From Amycolatopsis arida (lineage in GTDB: Bacteria > Actinomycetota > Actinomycetes > Mycobacteriales > Pseudonocardiaceae): a DNA stretch of 64,000 bases. The position numbers and the translations under genes are program-made. Positions 14,301-23,729 of the stretch are shown here, piece by piece. Within the stretch, counting starts at the first letter, position 1, and each line of letters begins with the position of its first letter. The notes under the pieces are model-generated. The model worked only from the letters and a program-made list of their open reading frames with translations. It was not told the origin of the DNA and ran no database searches. Location of the stretch: the NCBI RefSeq assembly GCF_900115565.1, contig NZ_FOWW01000003.1:558001-622000 (forward strand), read 5' to 3'.

Positions 14301-17099
14301 GTGAACGACCACCACAATCGTCGCTGGCCGGAGCAGGACCCCGGCGACGGCCGGAACCACCCGTGGCCGGCCGGTGACGAAGGTGCCCCCCGCTGGCCGA
14401 GCGGGGACGAACCGCCACGAGCACCGCGACCGCCGCAGCCACCACGGCCGCCGCGCGGGGCCCGTCCGGTGCCGCCGGCCCAGCCGCAGTGGCCGACCGG
14501 GGACGAGGCGCCGCGCTGGCCCGGCGGGGGCGACCCCGACCTCACCCGGCGACCCGTCCCGCCACCGGGTCGCCCGCTGCCCCCTCCTGGCGGTCATCCC
14601 GGCCAGCGCCCCGGGCCGCCGCCGGGTACCCGACCACCGGGCGCGCCCGGCGCGCCCGGCCCCAGGCAGGGCCACCCGCCCGGCGCCCGGCGCCCGGTGC
14701 CGCCCCCACCCGGCCGCCGCCACCCCGCGGAGCAGCCCACCGGCATGGTCGGTGGTCCGGTGGGTCCCACCGACCGCGAGCCCGAGTTGCTCACCCACCA
14801 CACGCACAACGGCACCACGTACAACGGCACCGGGAGCGGTGCGGGCTGGCCGAACGAGGACGAGCAACGGTTCGCCGAGCCCGGGTACGGGGACCCCACG
14901 GACTACGCGGACGAGGACTTCGACGAGCCCGGCACCGGGGAGGGCGACACGCCACCGCTGACCCCGGCACAGCGCAAGAAGCGGCGCTGGCAGCGGATCC
15001 GGCGCACGCTCTACGCGATGGTCGGGCTGTTCTTCGTGCTGCCGGCGCTGGCGTTCACCATCGCGTACTTCCTGGTGGACGTGCCCACCCCGGAGCAGGT
15101 CGCCGCGCAGCAGAACAAGGTGGTGACCTACTTCTACGGCGACGGGACGGAGATGGGCAAGGACGTCCCACCAGGCGGCAACCGCATCCTGCTCAAGTCC
15201 GAGGACATCCCCGACGTCGTCAAGAAAGCGGTCTACGCCACCGAGGACAACACGTTCGAGACCAACCCCGGCTTCGACATCACCGGCCTGATGCGCGCGG
15301 TGTGGAACCAGGTCACCGACGGCGTCGGTGGTGGCTCCACGATCAGCCAGCAGTACATCAAGGTGTCCACCGGTGACGACGACTACACGATCACCCGGAA
15401 GGCCCTGGAGCTGGTCAAGGCCTTCAAGATGAACAACGAGCAGGACAAGCGGGACATCATCACCGCCTACCTGAACACCATCTACTTCGGACGCGGCGCG
15501 TACGGCGTCGAGACCGCGGCGCGCGCCTACTACGGCAAGTCGGCCAAGGAGCTGGACTTCTCCGAGGCCGCGCTGCTCGCCGGGCTGATCCAGCAGCCGG
15601 GCCGGTCGGAGAACCGCGAGGTGGCCGAGAAGCGCTGGAACACCGCGCTGGACCGCATGGTGGCCAACGGTTGGCTGTCCAAGGCCGAACGGGACAGCGC
15701 GCAGTTCCCGGAGATGATCCCGCTGGAGCAGAGCCGCCCGGAGACGCTCACCGGTCCGGCGGCGTTCGTCAAGCAGCGGGTCATGGAGGAGCTGGAGCGC
15801 CGCGGCTACCCGGAGGAGCGGATCCAGTCCGGCGGCTACAAGGTCTACACCACGATCGACAAGAAGGCGCAGGAGCTCGCCGAGAAGGCCGTCAACGACG
15901 TGATGAAGGGCGAGCCCGACGAGCTCAGGGAGGCGCTGGTCGCGGTGGACCCCAAGACCGGCGGGGTGCTCGCCTACTACGGCGGGCCGAACGTCCCCAA
16001 GGTCGACGAGACGGACTGGGCCGACGCCCAGCGCAACCCCGGATCGTCGTTCAAGCCGTTCGACCTGGTGGCCCTGCTGCAGCGGAACAAGGGCCTCGGC
16101 GAGGTGTACGACGGCAGCTCGCCGCGGAAGTTCGGCGACACCGTGGTGCGCAACTCGGAGAACCAGCAGTGTCCCCGGTGCACCGTCGCCGAGGCGATGG
16201 AGCGGTCGATCAACACCGTGTTCTACGACATGGTGCTCAACGACGTCGGCGTGCAGGGCGTGGTGGACGCGGCCAAGGCGGCCGGCATCCCGGAGGAGGT
16301 CGACGGCAAGCCGACCATGGCCAACCCGGACGGCAACATCTCCATCGGCGGTGGGACCATCCACGTCACCCCGGCCAACATGGCCAGCGCCTACGCCACC
16401 TTCGCCGCCAACGGCGTCTATCGCGAGCAGCACTTCGTGACGAAGGTCGAGGAGTCCGACGGCACGCTGGTGTTCGAGACCCCGGTGGAGGAGCGGCCGG
16501 CGTTCAACGCCAGTGACCCGGAGAAGAACAAGCAGATCGCCGGCAACGTCACCAAGGCGCTGGAACCGGTGCTGCCCCATTCCAGGCTGGACTGCGCGGA
16601 CGGCAGGGACTGCGCCGGCAAGACCGGCACCCACCAGTACGACCCCGGTAAGGGCAAGGTCTCCGACGACAACGCGCAGGCGTGGATGGTCGGCTACACG
16701 CCCTCGGTCTCGACGTCGGTGTGGGTGGGCACCGGCTACAACAAGCCGATCAAGACCGCCAGCGGGAAGCGGATCTACGGCAGCGGCCTGCCCGGAGAGA
16801 TCTGGAAGAAGTTCATGGACGCCTACCTCCAGGGCAAGCCGAAGGAGAAGTTCCCCGACGTCAAGCTGATCGGCAAGCCGGTGCAGAAGCAGCAGTCGAC
16901 CAGGCAGACCCGGACCAGGACCGCGGATACGTCGACCACGTCGTCCACCGAGCCGACGACCAGCTCCGAACCGTCGGACAAGCCGGACCCCTCGGACCGG
17001 ACGAGCACGCCCCGCCGGCCACCGGGCTGGCCGACCCGGACGCAGGAGCCGCCGGACTCGGGGATCGGGCTGTTACCCCGACCCACCGGCGAGCAGTGA
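14301..17099 (+). CDS. ponA: Bifunctional class A penicillin-binding protein (transglycosylase/transpeptidase)
   Basis: A 932-residue peptidoglycan synthase that polymerises lipid II and cross-links the strands. A Pro/Gly-rich cytoplasmic tail (about 1-220) precedes one membrane helix (about 235-260). The GT51 domain has the catalytic Glu in YATEDNTFETNPGFD, plus GGGSTISQQYIK and NTIYFGRGAYGVETAARAYYGK. The transpeptidase has SSFK (Ser near 580), SIN and KTGT (near 774). A Ser/Thr/Pro-rich tail follows. GTG 14301 is chosen because GGGAGG sits upstream and the frame before it overlaps DUF5318. The position matches M. tuberculosis ponA1 (Rv0050). The long disordered cytoplasmic tail may bind partners or be phosphorylated. 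Confidence 0.96.
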   Translation: MNDHHNRRWPEQDPGDGRNHPWPAGDEGAPRWPSGDEPPRAPRPPQPPRPPRGARPVPPAQPQWPTGDEAPRWPGGGDPDLTRRPVPPPGRPLPPPGGHPGQRPGPPPGTRPPGAPGAPGPRQGHPPGARRPVPPPPGRRHPAEQPTGMVGGPVGPTDREPELLTHHTHNGTTYNGTGSGAGWPNEDEQRFAEPGYGDPTDYADEDFDEPGTGEGDTPPLTPAQRKKRRWQRIRRTLYAMVGLFFVLPALAFTIAYFLVDVPTPEQVAAQQNKVVTYFYGDGTEMGKDVPPGGNRILLKSEDIPDVVKKAVYATEDNTFETNPGFDITGLMRAVWNQVTDGVGGGSTISQQYIKVSTGDDDYTITRKALELVKAFKMNNEQDKRDIITAYLNTIYFGRGAYGVETAARAYYGKSAKELDFSEAALLAGLIQQPGRSENREVAEKRWNTALDRMVANGWLSKAERDSAQFPEMIPLEQSRPETLTGPAAFVKQRVMEELERRGYPEERIQSGGYKVYTTIDKKAQELAEKAVNDVMKGEPDELREALVAVDPKTGGVLAYYGGPNVPKVDETDWADAQRNPGSSFKPFDLVALLQRNKGLGEVYDGSSPRKFGDTVVRNSENQQCPRCTVAEAMERSINTVFYDMVLNDVGVQGVVDAAKAAGIPEEVDGKPTMANPDGNISIGGGTIHVTPANMASAYATFAANGVYREQHFVTKVEESDGTLVFETPVEERPAFNASDPEKNKQIAGNVTKALEPVLPHSRLDCADGRDCAGKTGTHQYDPGKGKVSDDNAQAWMVGYTPSVSTSVWVGTGYNKPIKTASGKRIYGSGLPGEIWKKFMDAYLQGKPKEKFPDVKLIGKPVQKQQSTRQTRTRTADTSTTSSTEPTTSSEPSDKPDPSDRTSTPRRPPGWPTRTQEPPDSGIGLLPRPTGEQ

Positions 17100-17102
17100 C
17101 CA

Positions 17103-17133
17103 CGGCCGGGCCCACGCGCCGTGGGCCCGGCCG
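17103..17133 (+). terminator. Hairpin terminator after ponA
   Basis: A 14-bp perfect stem, CGGCCGGGCCCACG and its complement, around a CGC loop, starting 4 bp after the ponA stop. Confidence 0.8.
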
Positions 17134-17192
17134 CCGCTCGTCCGGTCTCCACCTGAAGGCGGCTTGACAGCGGGCCGACTAGGCTGCCGCGC

Positions 17193-18803
17193 GTGCCACG
17201 CTCGTCCGAACCGCCCATCCGCCCCTCGGCCGAGCCGGTGTCCCTGGACGCCGACCAACGGGTGATCCCCAGCCGGACGGACCCGTTCGCCGCGGCGCTC
17301 ACCCGACCGATCGGTGGCCCGCTCGGCGAGCACGCGGTGGTCGGCCGGCACTGGTTCTGGTCCCCACTGCGGGTCGCGCTGCTGCTGGCGGTGCTGGCGC
17401 TCACCGTCGGGTGGTTCGGCAAGGCCGCGTGCATCCAGCAGTACACCACCGGGGACGGGCAGGTGGAGCTCGACTGGCGGTCGGGACGGCCGTACGTCGC
17501 GCTGTGCTACTCCGACATCGTGCCGCTGTACGGCGCCGAGCGGCTGGACGAGCCGGACACCTTCCCGTACGCGACGAGCTGGGTGGAGAACGAGGGCGAG
17601 CCGAGCGAGCAGGTCCGGTACATGGAGTACCCGGTGCTCACCGGGTTGTTCCAGTGGGTCAACGCCAAGCTCACCCACGCCTGGGTGGACCTCGCCGACA
17701 CCGGCTGGCTACCGGGCGCGCTGCCGGTGGTGGTCTACTTCGACATCACCGCCCTGTTCCTGGCGCTGGCGTGGCTGCTCACCGTGTGGGCGGTGACCAG
17801 ATCCTCGCCCCGCCGGCCGTGGGACGCCGCGATCGTCGCCGCCTCACCGCTGGTGATGGTGCACGCGTTCACCAACTTCGACACGCTGTCGACCGCGCTG
17901 GCCGCCACCGGGCTGCTGGCCTGGTCCCGGCGGCGACACGGGTTGGCCGGACTGCTGTTCGGGCTGGGCGCCGCGGTGAAGCTGTACCCGCTGTTCCTGC
18001 TCGGGCCCCTGCTGGTGCTGTGCGTGCGGGCGGGCAAGCTGCGGGCGTGGGTCACCACGACCGCCACCGCGGCGGGTGCGTGGGCGGCGGTGAACCTGCC
18101 GTTCATCGTGTACCTGCGGGAGGGCTGGGCGGAGTTCTTCCGGCTCAACTCGCAGCGCGGCATGGACCCCGACTCGCTCTACAACGTGGTCTCCTACTTC
18201 ACGGGGTGGACGGGCTTCGACGGTGAGCTGGTACGCGGGCAGACCCCGGTGTGGTTGAACACGGTGAGCGGCGGCCTGTTCCTGCTCGGCTGCGCCGGGA
18301 TCGCCTACCTCGCGCTCGCCGCGCCGGTGCGACCCCGGCTGGCGCAGCTGTGCTTCCTGGTGGTCGCGGTGTTCCTGCTGACCAACAAGGTGTGGAGCCC
18401 GCAGTACTCGCTGTGGTTGGTGCCACTGGCGGCGCTGGCCATCCCGCGCTGGCGGCTGCTGCTCGGGTGGATGGTGATCGACGCACTGGTGTGGGCGCCG
18501 CGGATGTTCTACTACCTGGGCACCGACAACCGTGGCCTGCCCGAGGGCTGGTTCCTCGGCGCCGTCGTCCTGCGGGACCTCGCGGTGATCGGGCTGTGCG
18601 TCCTGGTGGTGCGGGAGATCCTCCGACCGGCGGAGGACCTGGTGCGGCGGGGCGGCGACGACGACCCGCTGGGCGGCGTGCTGGACCGCGCGCTAGACGT
18701 CCGGGTGCTCCGAGCACGGAAGCGAGCGGGCGGGGGGAAGCGTGCTCCCGCCCGACCCGACCCGTTGGTGGGGGCAGCGCCACCCGGCGGCCCGGCGGGC
18801 TGA
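17193..18803 (+). CDS. GT87-family polyprenol-phosphate-dependent glycosyltransferase, copy 1
   Basis: A 536-residue multi-pass membrane protein of the GT-C/GT87 (DUF2029) family, homologous by position to M. tuberculosis Rv0051. The first extracytoplasmic loop carries [22 protein letters not shown] and ends [13 protein letters not shown] further family segment is [17 protein letters not shown]. Members transfer mannose or arabinose from polyprenyl phosphate to glycolipids outside the membrane; the acceptor here is unknown. The C-terminus is cytoplasmic and basic. GTG 17193 follows TAGGCT (17180-17185) by 7 bp, so it may be leaderless. It converges with a second GT87 gene. Confidence 0.88.
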   Translation: MPRSSEPPIRPSAEPVSLDADQRVIPSRTDPFAAALTRPIGGPLGEHAVVGRHWFWSPLRVALLLAVLALTVGWFGKAACIQQYTTGDGQVELDWRSGRPYVALCYSDIVPLYGAERLDEPDTFPYATSWVENEGEPSEQVRYMEYPVLTGLFQWVNAKLTHAWVDLADTGWLPGALPVVVYFDITALFLALAWLLTVWAVTRSSPRRPWDAAIVAASPLVMVHAFTNFDTLSTALAATGLLAWSRRRHGLAGLLFGLGAAVKLYPLFLLGPLLVLCVRAGKLRAWVTTTATAAGAWAAVNLPFIVYLREGWAEFFRLNSQRGMDPDSLYNVVSYFTGWTGFDGELVRGQTPVWLNTVSGGLFLLGCAGIAYLALAAPVRPRLAQLCFLVVAVFLLTNKVWSPQYSLWLVPLAALAIPRWRLLLGWMVIDALVWAPRMFYYLGTDNRGLPEGWFLGAVVLRDLAVIGLCVLVVREILRPAEDLVRRGGDDDPLGGVLDRALDVRVLRARKRAGGGKRAPARPDPLVGAAPPGGPAG

Positions 18804-18870
18804 GCCAGCACGTCAGCCGGGCCGCGGCCAGCCGAGCCCCGGCGACTCGAGGATGGTCCCGGCGCCGACG

Positions 18871-20214
18871 TCACCGCGGGTCGAGACCGTCCGGCACGGC
18901 GTGGACGTCCCGGAGGGAGCTCACCGGCACGGCCGGGCGGGCGGACAGGAACGCCACGAACAACCCGGCCAGCAGCGCTGCCCTGCCCCACACCCCGATC
19001 ATCACCGCCTGCGCGGTGAAACCCTCGTAGATCGCCGCGCCACCGCTGGCGAGCAACCCGTACCAGTGGAAGATCCCGATGCCCAGTGCCAGGTCGGCGA
19101 GGAGGTAGCCGAGCACCCAGCCCCAGCGCACCCGCAGCAGGACGAACATCGGCAGCAGCCACAGCGTGTACTGCGGCGAGTGGACCTTGTGCAGCAGGAG
19201 GAACCCGCACAGCATCGCGGCCGACACACCCAGCAGCGGGAACGAGCCCTCCCGCCGGTAGCGGTGCCAGCCAACAGCGAGCGCCACGCCGAACGCGGCG
19301 AGCACGAGTGCTGGCGAGAGCACCCCGACCAGGCGCTGGAAGCCCTCGTTGTCTCCCTCCGAGATCGGCCGGAAGCCCCAGTACCAGATCGAGTTCGTGG
19401 TGACGTCGACCTTGCGCTCGGCCTGGAACCGGAACGACGCCCACCAACCGGGAAATCCGGCGAGCGCGAACGGCAGGTTCACCACCGCGGCCGTTCCCAC
19501 GGCGGCGCCCACCACCCGCAGCGCGCCCCGTGGATCCCACCCGTGCCGGCCGTCGGGACCACCGGTGAGGACGTAGGCCGCCAGCGGCAGGACGAACATC
19601 GCCGGGTAGACCTTGAGCGCGAAGCCGAGCCCGAGCAGGACGGCCGCCCACGTCCCGCGGGTCCGCAGCGTCCCACGGCCGAGGAACACGACGGCGAACG
19701 CGGCGACGGTCGCGGCCACGGCCGGCAGGTCCCAGTTGTGGAAGGCGTAGAGCACCAGCGGCGGGCCGACCGCCCACAGCAGCGCCCGCCACCCGCTGAG
19801 CCGGCCCAGCAACCAGGCGGCGAGCAGGCCGAACGGGGCCAGCAGCAGGGCCGACGCCAGCAGGAACCCCGCGTCGGTGCTGGCGAAGTGCCCCGCCGTC
19901 CACATGAGCAGCCCGGTGAGCACCGGGTACTCCAGCGCGCCGCCGACCAGCTGGCCGTCCACCAGCTCGCCGTGCACGTAGGGGAAGGTGTGCCGGTCGA
20001 TGTGCCGGCCGAGCCAGAGGAACTGGATGTCCGAGTAGCACGCGTCGGCGAAGGTGCGCTCGGCGTAGCCCGGGGTGCTGCGGCCCCGCTCGTCGAACTC
20101 CGGGCCGGTGCAACGGTCCTTGTTCGCGAAGCCGAGCAGGAGGGTCAGCCCGCACAGCAGCACCAGCACGACCGGCACGACGCGGGTGCGTGCCGAGGCG
20201 AGCGTGTCCGGCAT
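18871..20214 (-). CDS. GT87-family glycosyltransferase, copy 2
   Basis: A 447-residue polytopic membrane protein paralogous to copy 1 on the opposite strand. It shares the ADACYSDIQFLWLGRHIDRHTFPYV and [13 protein letters not shown] segments of the first loop, the HNWDLPAVAATVAAFAVV helix and LHKVHSPQYTLWLLP. A role in envelope glycolipid or glycan mannosylation is likely from the family, but the product is unknown. It starts 13 bp after the endonuclease IV-like gene on the same strand and is probably co-transcribed with it. Only 67 bp separate its stop from that of copy 1. Confidence 0.87.
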   Translation of the reverse strand: MPDTLASARTRVVPVVLVLLCGLTLLLGFANKDRCTGPEFDERGRSTPGYAERTFADACYSDIQFLWLGRHIDRHTFPYVHGELVDGQLVGGALEYPVLTGLLMWTAGHFASTDAGFLLASALLLAPFGLLAAWLLGRLSGWRALLWAVGPPLVLYAFHNWDLPAVAATVAAFAVVFLGRGTLRTRGTWAAVLLGLGFALKVYPAMFVLPLAAYVLTGGPDGRHGWDPRGALRVVGAAVGTAAVVNLPFALAGFPGWWASFRFQAERKVDVTTNSIWYWGFRPISEGDNEGFQRLVGVLSPALVLAAFGVALAVGWHRYRREGSFPLLGVSAAMLCGFLLLHKVHSPQYTLWLLPMFVLLRVRWGWVLGYLLADLALGIGIFHWYGLLASGGAAIYEGFTAQAVMIGVWGRAALLAGLFVAFLSARPAVPVSSLRDVHAVPDGLDPR

Positions 20215-20227
20215 CGCGAGCCTCGCG

Positions 20228-20998
20228 CTACGCCCTGCCGCGCAGGAACTCGATGTCCTTCGCCTGCCCCTCCGCCGGGGTCTCGACGATCACCGGCGCG
20301 CCGGCCGCGGCGGCGACCTCGGCCAGCGCCTCCGCCGCGATCGTGCCGTCGCCGCCGACGACGTTGGCGTGCCGGTCGCGGGCCGAGCCGAACGGATCCC
20401 GCGAGTTGTTCAGGTGCACCAGGTCGATCCGGCCGGTGATGGCCCTGACCCGGTCCACCACACCGTCGAGCTCCCACCCCGCGGCGAAGGCGTGGCAGGT
20501 GTCCAGGCAGAAGCCGGGGCCGAACTCGCCGACGGCGTCCCACAGCCGGGCCAGCATGTCCAGACTCCTGGCCATCGCGTTGTCACCCGATGCGGTGTTC
20601 TCGATCAGCAGCGGCACCGCGAATCCGCCCTGCTCGGCCTGGCGCTCGAACAGCTTGCGCCAGTTCGCGATGCCCGCCTCCGGGTCCTCCCCCTGGCGGA
20701 CGTGCCCGCCGTGCACGACGACGCCCTTCGCGCCGACCTCCGCGGCACCGCTGATGTGCTGGGCGAGCGTCTTGCGGGACGGAATGCGGATGCGGTTGTT
20801 CAGCGAGGCGACGTTCACCAGGTACGGCGAGTGGATGTAGACGTCCACGTCCGCCGCCGCCAGCTCGTCGGCCAGCGCGTGCCGGGGCGGCGCCTTCCAC
20901 GTCTGCGGGTCGCAGAGGAAGAACTGCACCGCGTCCGCGCCGCGTTCCCTGGCGGCGGCCAGCGGGTCGTCGTCGCGCACATGAGCGCCGATCAGCAT
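20228..20998 (-). CDS. nfo: Deoxyribonuclease IV-like AP endonuclease
   Basis: A 256-residue TIM-barrel protein of the AP2Ec family, which cuts DNA 5' to abasic sites in base excision repair. It shows the metal-site pattern of endonuclease IV: IGAHVRD near the start, YIHSPYLVNVAS, VHGGHVRQ, LLIENTASGDN, FCLDTCHAFAAGW, LVHLNNSRDPFGS, RHANVVGGDGTI and VIVETPAEG. ATG 20998 is favoured over the longer frame because the first strand starts there and because TACCCT lies 6 bp upstream on the minus strand (21005-21010), consistent with a leaderless message. Confidence 0.92.
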   Translation of the reverse strand: MLIGAHVRDDDPLAAARERGADAVQFFLCDPQTWKAPPRHALADELAAADVDVYIHSPYLVNVASLNNRIRIPSRKTLAQHISGAAEVGAKGVVVHGGHVRQGEDPEAGIANWRKLFERQAEQGGFAVPLLIENTASGDNAMARSLDMLARLWDAVGEFGPGFCLDTCHAFAAGWELDGVVDRVRAITGRIDLVHLNNSRDPFGSARDRHANVVGGDGTIAAEALAEVAAAAGAPVIVETPAEGQAKDIEFLRGRA

Positions 20999-21119
20999 TC
21001 GGCGAGGGTACCGGCGGGCCCGGGGAGGTCGGCGCACGGCCATCCAGTACGGTGGCCGCGTCCGGAAGCATCTCACCGGAACCTCACAGGCGACACTTCA
21101 CCGGGGAAGGGCACTGTTC

Positions 21120-21968
21120 ATGGGGACTGCTCGACAGCGGCGTTGGCCCTGCTCCGCCATCGCGATCTCCGGAGCACTGGCACTGCTGGTGGCCTGCCCG
21201 GGCATCGCCGCGGCCGGCGGTGACGCGCTGCGCGGCGACTGCGCCGCGACCGTGCACGACGAGGACGGTGCCCCGTTGACGCTCGACGCCGGCGCTCCGG
21301 TGGGCCGGCCCGGCGAGCTCACCGTTGGCCTGAGCAGTGCGGGCGAGCAGGATGCCCCGACGGTCGGGCTGCCGGTGGCCGAGGCCGTGGACGCCCTGGG
21401 CGTGAACAAGGTGGCCGGGGTGAACGACGTCGCCACCGCGGGCTGCACCGGCGCGCGGGACCTGGGCAACGGGCTCAGCGGCGTGACGTCCTCGTTGCTC
21501 GGCAAGGACGACGGTGGCGAGCCCGGTCCGACCCCGCCCGGCCCGGGTGCCCCCGGACCGGGGAAGCCGAGCAAGCCGGGGAAGCCGGGCAAGCCGGGCA
21601 AGCCGGGGGAGCCAGGCAAGCCAGTAGAGCCGGAGAGGTCGGAGACGCCGAGCTTCCCGCGTTTCGGGCTGGTGGGCGCTGGTGGACTTGCCGCCCTGCT
21701 GGCCACGGTTCGCGGCCGCCTGCTCCAGGAGCTCGGTCCGCTCGGCGCCCGGATCGGGCCCGTCGCACCGCCGGTGAAGGCGCCTGACCTGGGCGTTCCG
21801 CGGCCGGGGACGGTGCCGGACGTCGTCGCTGAGAACTCCGGCACCGCGAAGGCACTGCCGGAGTCGTCGGCGCCGGCGCGGCCGCCGCTGCTGCTCGCGG
21901 TGCTGGCCGTCGTGCTGGTGGGCGCGCTGCTGGCCCGCACCTGGTTGCGTCGCCGCGCTCCCGCCTGA
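21120..21968 (+). CDS. Secreted, C-terminally anchored protein, family member A
   Basis: A 282-residue protein with a Sec signal (hydrophobic stretch ending ACPGIAAAGG). A Cys-bearing domain follows (GDCAATVHDEDG ... ATAGCTGARDLGNGLSG). Next come a collagen-like (GKPGKPGKPG) Pro/Gly linker, a middle segment, and a final membrane helix with a basic stop (PLLLAVLAVVLVGALLARTWLRRRAPA). The tail matches those of the next two genes, so the three form a family of surface-anchored proteins without LPXTG. I recognise no domain. GGGGAAGGG precedes the ATG, and TACGGT at 21047-21052 may be the -10. Confidence 0.8.
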   Translation: MGTARQRRWPCSAIAISGALALLVACPGIAAAGGDALRGDCAATVHDEDGAPLTLDAGAPVGRPGELTVGLSSAGEQDAPTVGLPVAEAVDALGVNKVAGVNDVATAGCTGARDLGNGLSGVTSSLLGKDDGGEPGPTPPGPGAPGPGKPSKPGKPGKPGKPGEPGKPVEPERSETPSFPRFGLVGAGGLAALLATVRGRLLQELGPLGARIGPVAPPVKAPDLGVPRPGTVPDVVAENSGTAKALPESSAPARPPLLLAVLAVVLVGALLARTWLRRRAPA

Positions 21969-22083
21969 GCACGGGGAGTAGCGGGCTCCGCCGCGAATCC
22001 ACCCGAAAGCGCCGGTCACCCCGTCACCGACGTGGGTTAGCGTCGTTGTACTCCGACGAGGATCGACGCGGGAGGGCCAGCGT

Positions 22084-22956
22084 ATGCAAGGGCGACACCG
22101 CAGAACGGCGGCCGTCGGAGCCGCCGCGTTCGTGCTGGCCGGGTCGGCCGCGCTGGCGATGCCGGGTACGGCCGTGGCCGAGACCAAGCACGTGCCGTGC
22201 GGCGGCTCGGTGACCGCGAACCCGGGTGACCGCGTGTACGGAACCACCCCGCTGCTCGGGCTGCCGCTCGACCTCGGCGTCGTCACCGAGGCCACGTCCG
22301 TGCTGACCGGCACCATCAACGCCCTGCTCGGCCAGGTGTGCCGGGTGACCGTCACCGTGGTGGACACGGTGGTCAAGCCGGTGCCGGTGGTCGGTGAGCC
22401 GGCCGCGAGCGCGATCAACCAGGGCGTGAGCGGTGCGACGGGAGCCGCCGGGAACATCACCGGCGGATCGCCACCGCAGCGGAGCGGGCCCGAGCCGGCG
22501 CCGGAGAGCCCCGGCGACGAGCCGGGCCGCACGGGTGGCGGCCCGCCCGGGAGGGAGAGCGGAGCGCCGCCGCCGGTTCCGGAGTCGAACAGCCCGGTGG
22601 TCGGGGGTGCCGCGCTGCCCGGGTTCACCTACCTGCCGACGAGCTTCGGCAGCGGCTACGCGGCGATGCGGAACTACTCGGGCATCCCGATAGCGACCGC
22701 CGGCCTGTTCGCGCCGTCGCCAGGGGTGCGCTACGGCGGGCAGGTGCCGGGGTACGCGCCGGAGTTCGGCATCCTCGGGGCCGCCGACGCGCCGCCGGAC
22801 GACGGGGTGCGCAACGCCGGCAGGGCGGAGGCACTGCCCGGCGGCGGCAGCGGTGATCGCGGGAACCTGCCGATGCTGCTCGCCGTGCTCGCGCTGTCCG
22901 GGGTGTCCGCCGCGCTGGTGCGCACCTGGGTGCTACGCAAGGCCACCGCGAGCTGA
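22084..22956 (+). CDS. Secreted, C-terminally anchored protein, family member B
   Basis: A 290-residue protein with a signal peptide ending near GTAVAE and an N-terminal domain with two Cys (PCGGSVTANPGDRVYG ... LLGQVCRVTVTVVD). A Pro/Gly-rich linker precedes the shared YSGIPIATAG, then APEFGILGA, and a terminal helix LPMLLAVLALSGVSAALVR with TWVLRK. The C-terminal 90 residues align closely with member C. The ATG follows GGGAGGG by about 7 bp. The role is unknown. Surface display by a membrane anchor is inferred from the helix and basic tail. Confidence 0.82.
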   Translation: MQGRHRRTAAVGAAAFVLAGSAALAMPGTAVAETKHVPCGGSVTANPGDRVYGTTPLLGLPLDLGVVTEATSVLTGTINALLGQVCRVTVTVVDTVVKPVPVVGEPAASAINQGVSGATGAAGNITGGSPPQRSGPEPAPESPGDEPGRTGGGPPGRESGAPPPVPESNSPVVGGAALPGFTYLPTSFGSGYAAMRNYSGIPIATAGLFAPSPGVRYGGQVPGYAPEFGILGAADAPPDDGVRNAGRAEALPGGGSGDRGNLPMLLAVLALSGVSAALVRTWVLRKATAS

Positions 22957-23729
22957 CCGAGTACGCCACCATCAAGGCGTCGGGCCCGTGATCGAGCACC
23001 CCACCAAGTCCGGCCCGTTGAGGGCGTCGCGCGGCCGCCCACGAGAACGGCGGAGTCGAAGCGGTCACTGACGAAACAACCGAATCGGCTGGGCCGACCA
23101 CCCCAGCCGGAGCCGGCCCGTCCACACCGTTGCATCCCCGAACGGGCCGTCCGCGCCGCCGCGTTCCCTCCCGAACGGGCCCGCCAGCGCGACCGCTTGC
23201 GTCGAATCGACCCCGTCCGGACCACCCGGGCGCCCCGATCCGTCATCCCCACCGCCGCGCTCCCGAGCGGGTCCCGTCAGCACCACGTGTGCGCCGATCG
23301 ACCCGGTCCGCGCTGCCGCGATCCCTCCCTGAACGAGCCCCGTCAGTGCGGCCGCACGCACCGAGCCACCCGTCCCCACCGTCCGAACGGCTCGATCGCA
23401 CATTCGCACCATTCGCACCATTCGCACCGCCCAACCGTCCCGAACGGCCCGTTCGCCCCACCAGAACGCCGCATCTGTCCACAGATTTCCGGAGACCCGA
23501 TGGCAGCCCCCGATCCCAGGTAGACTGGGCTGGGGACGGCCCCCCGGGGTTCAGGGTGGGGTCTACATTGGGGGAGCCGGCGACGAGTTTCGGGCCGGGT
23601 TCGACGTACCGGGCGTATCGGATCGACGGCGGTCGCTCGCGTCGCGGGAACCCGTATCCTGTGCCGGCGCGACTCGTTACACCTCGCGAACCTCCCTGCC
23701 CTCGCGACGGATGCGGAAGGACCCCACGC
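22957..23729. other. Intergenic region with short repeats and element copy C
   Basis: No gene is supported in this stretch. It contains repeated CCGAACGG motifs (about 23130-23450), three consecutive copies of the 9-mer ATTCGCACC (23402-23428) and dispersed element copy C. It separates family members B and C and probably carries the promoter of C. Confidence 0.6.
23475..23580 (+). repeat. Dispersed promoter-like element, copy C
   Basis: CTGTCCACA (23475-23483) is joined to GATTTCCGG. TAGACT (23521-23526) starts 43 bp after TCCACA, exactly as in copies A and B. Downstream are a GGGGACGGCCCC hairpin and the G-runs GGGG, GGG, GGGG and GGGGG. The first DnaA-like box of the other copies is missing. 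The -10 lies about 200 bp before the start of family member C. Confidence 0.6.
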
